From Oligoflexia bacterium (GTDB lineage Bacteria > Bdellovibrionota > JAFGOL01), in assembly GCA_016926495.1 (NCBI GenBank), contig JAFGOL010000086.1:1-5564 (forward strand): a stretch of 5,564 nt of DNA, read 5' to 3'. Positions within the stretch are counted from its first letter, which is position 1; each line of letters opens with the position of its first letter. The translations under genes were made by a program, and so were the position numbers. A model generated the notes under the pieces. That model was given only the letters and a program-made list of their open reading frames with translations, was not told the origin of the DNA and made no database searches. Of this stretch, positions 1 through 5,564 are shown piece after piece.

Positions 1-548
1 ATGTAATTAACCAGATAAAGATGGAACCTTCTGTTAAACGTAATTTTATAATTAAAAAAACTTAATTCAACCCCCCCGCCCGAATTGTTGTTTGTTTTAA
101 CATACTTCCATCCAAAAGCCAACCCCGGCCGGATATGGAATCTTGGCATAAAGTGAACAAGAAAATGCGTGCCAAAGGTTTTCTGGTCTTCCTCGCCGTT
201 GTTAAGCGTATTGTAATCAATATCAAAACCAAACCACTTCCTGGAAACCGTCAAGGAGCCTTTATAACCGCTGTAAGAGTTGTTCTCCTTTGACATCATC
301 AAATCAAGATCAGCGGAGACCCTGTTGAACCGCTTAAGCTGAGAAGCGGTGGCCTGAACATCAACCGGATACTGGAACCAGGGGAATACCGGAAAAAACA
401 CGACTGATTCCGCGATAAGGCACGGCGTGGATTTAGAACAAACCGACAGCGTCCTGAGAATTATATCATCATCGGGATACACGGCCGCAGCAAGCGGACA
501 TGAAACAATAAACAGCGTTAATAATAAATAATATTTTTTTATTTTCAT
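1..548 (-). CDS. Exported beta-strand-rich protein, probable outer-membrane protein, 3' end outside window
   Basis: The frame is open without a stop from an ATG at 548 to the left edge, giving 182 residues with the C terminus missing. It starts MKIKKYYLLLTLFIVSC, a typical signal peptide: a lysine-rich n-region, a hydrophobic core of about ten residues, then PLAAA before a likely signal peptidase I site near residue 22. Cys17, preceded by I-V-S, could instead be a lipobox cysteine. From about residue 70 the sequence alternates polar and hydrophobic or aromatic residues in short strands split by Asn/Gly/Glu-rich turns (for example SGYKGSLTVSRKWFGFDIDY, then a turn with NNGEEDQ). This is the pattern of transmembrane beta-barrel strands. 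I recognise no family. The ATG overlaps the stop of the upstream receiver-like gene as ATGA, and no well-placed Shine-Dalgarno precedes it, so it probably relies on translational coupling. The reading frame and signal peptide are clear; the barrel assignment is inferred. Confidence 0.8.
   Translation of the reverse strand, partial: MKIKKYYLLLTLFIVSCPLAAAVYPDDDIILRTLSVCSKSTPCLIAESVVFFPVFPWFQYPVDVQATASQLKRFNRVSADLDLMMSKENNSYSGYKGSLTVSRKWFGFDIDYNTLNNGEEDQKTFGTHFLVHFMPRFHIRPGLAFGWKYVKTNNNSGGGVELSFFNYKITFNRRFHLYLVNY
545..548 (-). other. ATGA stop/start overlap between the second receiver-like gene and the envelope gene
   Basis: On the minus strand the four bases read ATGA. TGA ends the receiver-like gene and ATG starts the signal-peptide protein. 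The nearest AGGAG (573-577) is about 24 nt upstream, too far to serve this ATG, and an AAGG at 550-553 is too close. Re-initiation by ribosomes finishing the upstream gene is the likely mode of translation, which ties the amounts of the two proteins together. Confidence 0.8.
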
Positions 549-1249
549 ACCTTGTAATTATTGAATAACCATCTCCTTATAAGTATAGTTTCCTCATCGG
601 ACATTTCCATGATCTGACATCTGGCCACAAATGAATACTCACCTATTTTTTCCCTGAGCTGGTGAACTTCCGAAACCTTCAGGTTAACCATCTGCTTTTC
701 AATACCCATAACCCTGAAAAAAGAAGGATCCATTTTGAATTCCATGTCCGGTTCAAGCCTGTACGAAAGAAAGAGATCAATGAAACCCTCCCCAAGACCG
801 CCGACTGTCCCCTTAACGTCAAAATAGCACTGGCTGAGCTCAGGGTCGGCGGGAATATTGATCCTTGCAAAATCCTTTATCGTAATCGCTTTGAAATGAA
901 TGCTGAGCTTCCAGAGCAGCGTATCCCTGTCAATGGGTTTGACCAGGTAATCGTTGGCTCCTATGTTAATAAGGTCAACTATGGCGCTCTTGGCTTTAAC
1001 CGGGCTGACAACAACAATATAGATAGTATCGCTGACCTTGCGCACCTCGTTTATAAACCTTTGTCCGTCAACCATCGTCGGAATAAGATTATTGCAGAGA
1101 ACAAGGGAAATATCGTGGCTCCTGAGGTAAAGAATTCCGTCTTTCATTGTTATAGCCTTCAGTACCTCCCAGCCCTGATCACGCATTATTGAAGAAACAA
1201 ATTCCCTGTCTTCAAGATCAGGATCAACAATGAGCACCTTTTCACTCAT
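545..1249 (-). CDS. Pseudo-receiver protein with PilZ-like C-terminal domain (234 aa)
   Basis: Residues 1-120 follow the response-regulator receiver fold: strand 1 KVLIVDPD (D9, D11), strand 3 plus loop LVLCNNLIPTMVDG (48-62), strand 4 VVVSP with S82, and DYLVKP with the conserved K104-P105. The phospho-acceptor position, four residues before P57, is Asn53, not Asp, and the second member of the acidic pair is Pro10. Aspartyl phosphorylation is therefore unlikely at the usual site. Residues 125-234 look like a degenerate PilZ barrel: GTVGGLGEGF (147-156), a PSFFRVMGI strand, and a closing stretch ending MSDEETILIRRWL that resembles the PilZ C-terminal helix. The c-di-GMP motifs RxxxR and [D/N]xSxxG are absent. 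It is a diverged paralogue of the gene just upstream (1259-1936), shares its domain layout, and starts 9 bp after it. A GGGAG lies 14 nt before the ATG, a long spacer. Its stop overlaps the next gene's start. It may act as a protein-protein scaffold or ligand sensor; the target is unknown. Confidence 0.85.
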   Translation of the reverse strand: MSEKVLIVDPDLEDREFVSSIMRDQGWEVLKAITMKDGILYLRSHDISLVLCNNLIPTMVDGQRFINEVRKVSDTIYIVVVSPVKAKSAIVDLINIGANDYLVKPIDRDTLLWKLSIHFKAITIKDFARINIPADPELSQCYFDVKGTVGGLGEGFIDLFLSYRLEPDMEFKMDPSFFRVMGIEKQMVNLKVSEVHQLREKIGEYSFVARCQIMEMSDEETILIRRWLFNNYKV

Positions 1250-1258
1250 AGAAAAAAA

Positions 1259-1936
1259 TCATACTCCCTTTCTTGTAAGCCTTTTATTAAGCCATGCCCT
1301 TATAAGCATGGCTTCCTCTTCCTTCAGCCCCACGAAAGAACCGTCGCAAAAACCCAGCCTGGAGGTTTCCTTGGGCAAAAGAATGGAAAACGGCGGATCA
1401 AAACCCACGTTAATGAAAAACCGTGATCTAAGCTTTACCATAATGGTCTCAAAGAACTTAACACCGGACTCCATGGTAAAACCAGCTTCACTAAGCTCGG
1501 TGATCCTTCCTTCCATCCTGAAAACCACCTTTTGCAGCTTTTCCTTTTCAAACTTGATATATAACGGCGTTTCAGTCCTGGACTTATTGATCAGCGTTCT
1601 GATTTTTGTATCAAGTATTTTCAGGTCCATGGGTTTGGGAATAACGCCTCCCAATTTTTTTCTGACAAAATCCTGCGCCGCGGCATGGACCTCGGAATCC
1701 GCCGAAAACAACACCGGAATATTTTTCAACCTGTTGGCGGCCCAAAGCAATTCAACGAATTCCTTGTCCGAAGAAAAATCCGCCAGAACAATATGTGGAG
1801 GATAAAGATTGATCCTCAATCTTGCCTCTTCAACAGACATGGCGGTAACAACATAATAGCCGCAGTTTGCAACCCTGCTCCTTGCGGAAAATACAAAGGA
1901 CGAGTCGCTTGAATAGATCATCACTACCGGTCTCAT
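1259..1936 (-). CDS. Degenerate receiver protein with PilZ-like C-terminal domain (225 aa)
   Basis: Residues 1-117 resemble a receiver domain: VVMIYSSD (4-11), HIVLADF with Asp53 at the phospho-acceptor position, VLFSAD with S78 at the switch Ser/Thr position, and VIPKP with K101-P102. The acidic pair that binds magnesium is replaced by Ser9-Ser10, although D11 lies next to it, so phosphorylation would be impaired or atypical. Residues 122-225 resemble a PilZ domain: GRITELSEAGFTME (143-156), where ELSEAG (148-153) is an E-for-[D/N] variant of the [D/N]xSxxG motif, then RSRFFINVGF and a final CDGSFVGLKEEEAMLIRAWL typical of the PilZ C terminus. No RxxxR motif sits at the usual place ahead of the barrel, so c-di-GMP binding is doubtful. 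It is the first gene of a three-gene leftward cluster and a tandem paralogue of the next gene. The ATG at 1936 is chosen because strand 1 begins almost at once; no Shine-Dalgarno precedes it, so the message may be leaderless. Confidence 0.83.
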   Translation of the reverse strand: MRPVVMIYSSDSSFVFSARSRVANCGYYVVTAMSVEEARLRINLYPPHIVLADFSSDKEFVELLWAANRLKNIPVLFSADSEVHAAAQDFVRKKLGGVIPKPMDLKILDTKIRTLINKSRTETPLYIKFEKEKLQKVVFRMEGRITELSEAGFTMESGVKFFETIMVKLRSRFFINVGFDPPFSILLPKETSRLGFCDGSFVGLKEEEAMLIRAWLNKRLTRKGV

Positions 1937-1945
1937 TATGTTTTT

Positions 1946-1974
1946 ATTCTAGCTTAAGTTAAAGAGTTTGCCTA
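1946..1974 (-). promoter_or_regulatory. Candidate promoter for the leftward receiver/PilZ-like cluster
   Basis: On the minus strand TAGGCA (1974-1969, 4 of 6 matches to TTGACA) is followed after 17 bp by TAGAAT (1951-1946, 5 of 6 to TATAAT). Transcription would begin near 1939, about three bases before the ATG at 1936. This would give a nearly leaderless message and would explain the missing Shine-Dalgarno. The alternative is a perfect TATAAT at 1992-1987 with no recognisable -35, which would give a leader of roughly 44 nt. The region is AT-rich, so chance matches are likely. Confidence 0.3.
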
Positions 1975-1996
1975 ATATTACTTAGTATTATATATA
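1968..1996 (+). promoter_or_regulatory. Candidate sigma-70-type promoter for pyruvate kinase
   Basis: TTGCCT (1968-1973) is separated by 17 bp from TATATA (1991-1996), in a run of alternating T and A. The expected start near 2003 would give a leader of about 15 nt that begins just ahead of the Shine-Dalgarno. Other -10 registers (TATTAT at 1986-1991, TATATA at 1993-1998) are possible. Its -35 box overlaps the -35 candidate of the leftward cluster on the other strand. Confidence 0.45.
1973..1990. repeat. Imperfect AT-rich dyad in the divergent intergenic region
   Basis: TAATATTA and TAGTATTA, separated by two bases, form an imperfect 18 bp inverted repeat (14 of 18 positions symmetric). It fills the space between the candidate -35 and -10 boxes of the pyruvate kinase promoter. 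The position would suit an operator, but the sequence is almost all A and T, so the symmetry may be chance. Confidence 0.25.
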
Positions 1997-2007
1997 TAGC
2001 TGAGAGC

Positions 2008-2013
2008 AGGAGG
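2008..2013 (+). promoter_or_regulatory. Strong Shine-Dalgarno (AGGAGG) of pyruvate kinase
   Basis: AGGAGG is a full match to the anti-Shine-Dalgarno core and lies 4 nt before the ATG at 2018. It fixes the start codon of pyruvate kinase and contrasts with the weak or absent sites before the leftward genes. Confidence 0.85.
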
Positions 2014-2017
2014 CTTT

Positions 2018-3445
2018 ATGCTCCCGTCAAACAATACGAAAATAATTGCCACGCTCGGCCCTGCAAGCAATTCAATGGAAAAAATCAAAGAACTGGTACA
2101 AGCAGGGGCTGATATATTCAGGCTTAATTTCTCACACTCGTCGCATGATAACGCCCTGACCCTTATTAAAATAATCAGGGAAATCGAAAATTCCCTTAAT
2201 AAACCCTTACCCATTATCCAGGATTTACAGGGGCCGAAAATACGACTCAACAGTTTTGATATAAAGTTATGCGACACAACATTAACGGAAGAAAGTTCCT
2301 TTATTATTAATATGCCTGACAATACGGAAGACGGGCCGGATGACGTAATCTATATTAAATATAAAAATATTGAAAAGGAATTGTCACCCGGTGACAGGAT
2401 CCTGATCGATGACGGCAATATTGAGCTCTCGGTCACGGAAATATCGGGTAAAAAAATTATCTCAAAGGTAATAAGAGGCGGTGAGCTAAGGCCGAGGAAA
2501 GGCGTCAACCTGCCCGACACCCGGCTTTCCATTCCCGCCCTTACCGAAAAGGACATTACGGACGCGGAATTCGGAATAAAAAACAACGTGGACTACATAG
2601 CCCTCTCATTTGTGAGATCACCCGCGGATATCATTGAACTCAAAAAAATTATAGATAAATTTTCATCAAAAACGGGAATTATTGCAAAGATTGAAAAGCC
2701 CGAGGCCCTTGAAAACATCGAAAAAATATTCGATTTATGCGACGCTATCCTTGTCGCCAGGGGAGATTTGGGCGTAGAGTGCGCCCTGGAAAAAGTTCCT
2801 TCCCTTCAAAAAAGACTTATTGAACTCGGAAAATCCAAAAAGGTCCCTGTAATAATAGCGACGCAGATGCTTGAATCCATGATTAAAAACTCAAGCCCCA
2901 CAAGGGCGGAAGTAACGGACGTTTACCAGGCAGTCAGGGACGGAGCTGACATAGTAATGCTTTCTGCCGAAACCTCGGTGGGAGAACACCCGGCCGAATC
3001 CATAAGCATGATGGAAAGGATAATTAACATAGCCGAAAAAGACACTCAGGGCATAAAATACTGCATGGATTTTTTCGGCGATACCGAATCAGCCGTCGCT
3101 TTTGCGGGAGCGACAATTACTGAACAGATCGCGGCAAATTTTATATGCGTATTCACCGAAACAGGGAAGACGGCGCGTACTGTTTCAAAAACCGGAATGA
3201 AGCACCCTGTGATAGCCTTTACAAATTCGAAGAAAACATGGCGAAAAATAAGCCTGTTCAGGGGTGTAACACCTTTTTTAACCGGAAATATTGACAACAT
3301 CGATCTTTTATTTGAAATCACCGGCGAAGAACTGCTTAAAAAAGGTTTATGTCAAAGAGGAGACAAGGTCGTAATAGTGGCAGGCCAGCCCCTTGGACGC
3401 GCAGGCTCTACAAATCTCCTTAAAGTTCATACCATAAGCAGGTAG
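2018..3445 (+). CDS. pyk: Pyruvate kinase
   Basis: It catalyses transfer of phosphate from phosphoenolpyruvate to ADP, giving pyruvate and ATP, the last step of glycolysis in the cytoplasm. The 475 residues match the usual bacterial length. The barrel starts with TKIIATLGPAS (7-17), then FRLNFSH with R35, N37 and S39; QDLQGPKIRL has D69 and R76. The B domain spans roughly 78-168. IAKIEKPEA (222-230) supplies catalytic K224 and metal ligand E226, VARGDLGVE supplies metal ligand D250, and ATQMLESM supplies T282. SPTRAEVTDV and MLSAETSVGEHP (314-325) complete the active site. The C-terminal domain (about 350-473) is intact and includes ETGKTARTVS. At the potassium site L70, Q71, K74 and L77 replace the Thr, Lys, Glu and Thr of potassium-dependent enzymes. 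No fused PEP-utiliser domain is present. The start is fixed by AGGAGG 4 nt upstream. The gene is divergent from the receiver cluster and convergent with the acyl-CoA synthetase, so it is probably transcribed alone. Confidence 0.97.
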   Translation: MLPSNNTKIIATLGPASNSMEKIKELVQAGADIFRLNFSHSSHDNALTLIKIIREIENSLNKPLPIIQDLQGPKIRLNSFDIKLCDTTLTEESSFIINMPDNTEDGPDDVIYIKYKNIEKELSPGDRILIDDGNIELSVTEISGKKIISKVIRGGELRPRKGVNLPDTRLSIPALTEKDITDAEFGIKNNVDYIALSFVRSPADIIELKKIIDKFSSKTGIIAKIEKPEALENIEKIFDLCDAILVARGDLGVECALEKVPSLQKRLIELGKSKKVPVIIATQMLESMIKNSSPTRAEVTDVYQAVRDGADIVMLSAETSVGEHPAESISMMERIINIAEKDTQGIKYCMDFFGDTESAVAFAGATITEQIAANFICVFTETGKTARTVSKTGMKHPVIAFTNSKKTWRKISLFRGVTPFLTGNIDNIDLLFEITGEELLKKGLCQRGDKVVIVAGQPLGRAGSTNLLKVHTISR

Positions 3446-3464
3446 GTCTTATACCAGTTAGTAA
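3446..3464. other. 19 bp convergent gap without an evident terminator
   Basis: This gap separates the stop codons of pyruvate kinase (plus) and the acyl-CoA synthetase (minus). I find no stem-loop followed by a T run on either strand here or just inside either gene. The best stem is ATAAG/CTTAT around 3435-3453, only 5 bp with no U tract. Ends may be Rho-dependent, or the transcripts may overlap. Confidence 0.5.
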
Positions 3465-5564
3465 TCACTTCGGGGTCTGGGAGGATTTATAATTCATATA
3501 TTTCAAAAGCGCACGCACGGCCCTGTCCGTCTCCCTGAAAACGGGCTGGCCTTTCAGCATCGCGCACGCGGCGTCATATAAACTTCCGCTGTCAATTGCC
3601 ACGACAAAGGGCTTGGGGCTTTTTTGCCAAAGCCCGTTCAGCAACGTAAAAATTGAACCGTCTTCGCCGGGCGTTTTAAGTATGGGCGACATGGGAATAC
3701 ACGAAAGCACGGCCGCATCCACCGAAGGATCGGTAAGAACAGCTTCAAGAGACTTAACGGTAAGGGCATCATCGGCTGCGGGAGTAATATCGAGCGGATT
3801 ATTGACCGATACAAGCTCTTCAATATTCCGCTCAGCCAAAAGCGCTTTTAACGCCGACACGGTATTATCATTAAAAACGGAAAGACCGCCGCCGGCATTA
3901 TCTGCCGCGGTCACGGCCTCAAAGCCAGCATTGCCCACAAAGGCAATTCTGCCGCCGCTCACCGTAAACCTTCCGGCAAGCATCAGCATTGTAAGCATGT
4001 CTTCAAATTCGCAGGCGGTTTCAGCTACAAACGCCCCCGCGTCCGAAAAAACGGAACGGAATATGTCATAATCACTTGAAATGGACGCCGTATGGCTGTT
4101 TGTTGCAGCCTTGCCCTCTCCGGTGCGGCCCGCCTTGTACACAACAACAGACCTCCCTTTTTTACGAAGTTCCCTGACGGCATTCGCGGACTTGAGCGCA
4201 TCCATGGACCTGAACCCCTCTATGTAAAGTGCAACACACTTAACGTCGTTCCTGCCGGAAAAATAATTAAGATAATCGCTGATAACCAAATCCGTCTGGT
4301 TGCCTATTGATACCGCGTACGCTGGCGTAAGGCCTGTTTTTGATATCTTGGAAATAATAAACGCGCCCGACTGCGAAATAAACGCGTAAGGCAGCGGTTC
4401 GCCGTATTCCATCCTGTCCTTTGGAATAAAAAATGTATCATATTTACCGCCCGCCGACATAACGCCGAGGCAGTTGCCGCCCACGACAAGCGGGCCCTGG
4501 CTGGGCAACTTACGGGAAAAATCTATGGCCTCGTGAAGTTCCTCTTCGAGTACGATACCGTTTCGGGTTTCGCCGAAGCCGCCCGGGATCAGGATGATAT
4601 TTTCAGCCCTGTCATTATTAACGATCTCTTTTGCAAGCTCTATACATTTTTTGGCGCTTACCGCGATAACAAAAACAGAAACCTTTACGGGCAGTGATTT
4701 TACCGACGGGAAACATTTCACACCGCCTATTTGATCGGCATCAGGTTTAACTATAAATATTTTGTCCCTGGAAAATTCCCTGGCTATGATATTATCAAGA
4801 ATAATACTTCCCATATTCGTAACTTTGGTTGACACACCGGCAATAGCGATTGATTCGGGATAAAACAGGGCCTCCAGTTTTTTTACTGGCCTTGCCGGTG
4901 CCGCTTTCACCGGAGTGCCCGTTTTTATAAGCCCGTCCACAGCCACCAGCCCCCTGCCTGAAACAACCATGGGGTTTACCTCGCATTCGCTTATTTCGGG
5001 AAATTCCGCGAGGAGTTTTCTTAGTTTTTCCAGTACATCGGTTATTAAATCGTCTGTAACAAGTTTTTTGGAACCGCGTATTTTACCTGTAAGCTTTTTA
5101 TAGGCGATATTGGATGTTATTTCCCCGTTCATTGAGATCGGCCCTTCGGCCAAAAGCACGGAAAACGCATTATCCATTTTATTACCGTAAAGCTCGGTAT
5201 CAAGACCACCGAGGCCGAATCCAAGCACTGTGCCGAAATCAGCCGTATTTACGGCCGAAACTATAAGTTCATGCCCCATTGCGGGGCTGTATCCGATCTT
5301 TTCAGCCACGATAACACCCCTGACGTTTTCGGACGTGACCGCGTTATTTATATGATCAATACATTTATTTATTTCAACAGGGTCGTTGTTACAGAACATC
5401 ACCCCGCCCGCGTCGCTTTTGTGCAAAATGTCGGGTGATACCACTTTTACAACTACTTCAGCGCAATCGCTGTTCAGCTTACTGCCGGCCTGACGGCCGT
5501 AAGGGATGAAAACGTGCGAAGGGGTCCTGATGCCCGCTATGCCGAGCACCCGGTAAACTTCATG
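3465..5564 (-). CDS. Fused acyl-CoA (acetate-CoA) ligase, ADP-forming, ATP-grasp first; 5' end outside window
   Basis: The protein belongs to the NDP-forming acyl-CoA synthetase superfamily, which converts acyl-CoA, ADP and phosphate to acid, CoA and ATP, or the reverse, through phosphohistidines. Numbering is from a GTG at 5549. Residues 1-208 are an ATP-grasp (beta) domain: LHKSDAGGV with His43, GHELIVSAV, FGTVLGFGLGG (105-115) and ECEVNPMVV (188-196). A Pro/Ala/Lys linker (209-225) leads to the CoA-binding fold (227-327, PESIAIAGVS, IPGGFGE). The ligase parts follow: GGNCLGVM (357-364), ISQSGAF (391-397), SIGNQTD (414-420), and the catalytic His486 in NSHTAS. Near 540 the usual GGPG loop reads NAGFEA. 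Fused members often run alpha-beta, so this is the beta-alpha arrangement. The frame stays open through CAT GAA GTT TAC CGG before that GTG, and these codons (HEVYRVLG) fit the conserved N-terminal helix, so the true start lies beyond the right edge. Acetate is the default substrate guess; other acids, or a protein-modification role, are possible. Confidence 0.93.
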   Translation of the reverse strand, partial: HEVYRVLGIAGIRTPSHVFIPYGRQAGSKLNSDCAEVVVKVVSPDILHKSDAGGVMFCNNDPVEINKCIDHINNAVTSENVRGVIVAEKIGYSPAMGHELIVSAVNTADFGTVLGFGLGGLDTELYGNKMDNAFSVLLAEGPISMNGEITSNIAYKKLTGKIRGSKKLVTDDLITDVLEKLRKLLAEFPEISECEVNPMVVSGRGLVAVDGLIKTGTPVKAAPARPVKKLEALFYPESIAIAGVSTKVTNMGSIILDNIIAREFSRDKIFIVKPDADQIGGVKCFPSVKSLPVKVSVFVIAVSAKKCIELAKEIVNNDRAENIILIPGGFGETRNGIVLEEELHEAIDFSRKLPSQGPLVVGGNCLGVMSAGGKYDTFFIPKDRMEYGEPLPYAFISQSGAFIISKISKTGLTPAYAVSIGNQTDLVISDYLNYFSGRNDVKCVALYIEGFRSMDALKSANAVRELRKKGRSVVVYKAGRTGEGKAATNSHTASISSDYDIFRSVFSDAGAFVAETACEFEDMLTMLMLAGRFTVSGGRIAFVGNAGFEAVTAADNAGGGLSVFNDNTVSALKALLAERNIEELVSVNNPLDITPAADDALTVKSLEAVLTDPSVDAAVLSCIPMSPILKTPGEDGSIFTLLNGLWQKSPKPFVVAIDSGSLYDAACAMLKGQPVFRETDRAVRALLKYMNYKSSQTPK

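Noticed and set aside
662..1192. A 176-codon open frame on the plus strand
   Set aside because: It lies wholly opposite the receiver/PilZ-like gene, its product shows no recognisable domain, and the minus-strand product has clear receiver motifs.
1241..1262. ATG at 1262-1260 (minus) overlapping the stop of the first receiver gene as ATGA
   Set aside because: It is out of frame with the downstream gene and reaches a stop after six codons; the ATG at 1249 opens the receiver domain.
1230..1805. A 191-codon open frame on the plus strand
   Set aside because: It is antisense to the other receiver/PilZ-like gene, with a low-complexity Ser/Leu-rich product typical of shadow frames.
1991..1998. TA repeat as a microsatellite
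   Set aside because: Only about four TA units, better explained as part of an AT-rich -10 region.
3435..3453. Small inverted repeat ATAAG/CTTAT at the end of pyruvate kinase as a terminator
   Set aside because: The stem is only 5 bp, has a 9-base loop and is not followed by a T run.
3613..4071. A 152-codon plus-strand frame opposite the synthetase
   Set aside because: Its product is Ser/Ala/Thr-rich without motifs, while the minus strand encodes conserved synthetase domains through the whole stretch.
1..5564. Insertion sequences, CRISPR arrays, tRNA or rRNA genes
   Set aside because: No transposase-like product, repeated spacer pattern or cloverleaf-like segment was found, and nearly the whole window is occupied by the five genes.

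Overview
The window is a gene-dense stretch of a bacterial chromosome of moderate G+C. It holds five protein genes and no RNA genes, mobile elements or CRISPR arrays that I can see. The leftmost gene looks like an exported protein of amphipathic beta strands, which suggests a Gram-negative (diderm) cell. The rightmost gene is a fused ADP-forming acyl-CoA synthetase of the kind used for ATP conservation by many anaerobic or fermentative bacteria and archaea. I cannot name a phylum with confidence; an uncultivated, possibly anaerobic diderm fits best.

Positions 1-1936, minus strand, form a three-gene cluster read right to left. Two tandem paralogues (1936-1259 and 1249-545) each carry a receiver-like N-terminal domain and a C-terminal domain that resembles a degenerate PilZ barrel. 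Each receiver is degenerate in a different way: the first keeps the phospho-acceptor Asp but lacks the acidic pair, and the second has Asn where the acceptor Asp should be. The second overlaps, through an ATGA junction, a signal-peptide-bearing beta-rich protein (548 to beyond position 1) whose 3' end lies outside the window. The spacing (9 bp, then a 4 bp overlap) suggests one co-translated unit, perhaps a sensory or scaffold pair tied to an envelope protein.

Positions 1937-2017 are an AT-rich divergent intergenic region. It holds a plausible promoter and a strong Shine-Dalgarno for the rightward gene, and weaker promoter candidates for the leftward cluster.

Positions 2018-3445, plus strand, encode a complete pyruvate kinase. 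Its active-site strand carries the Leu/Gln/Lys/Leu combination described for potassium-independent pyruvate kinases.

Positions 3465-5564, minus strand, encode a fused acyl-CoA synthetase (ADP-forming) with the ATP-grasp (beta) part first and the CoA-binding (alpha) part second. Its start codon lies beyond the right edge. It converges on pyruvate kinase with a 19 bp gap and no obvious terminator. Both enzymes make ATP by substrate-level phosphorylation, pyruvate kinase from phosphoenolpyruvate and the synthetase from an acyl-CoA such as acetyl-CoA. They could be two steps of the same fermentative route, but opposite strands mean they are not one operon.
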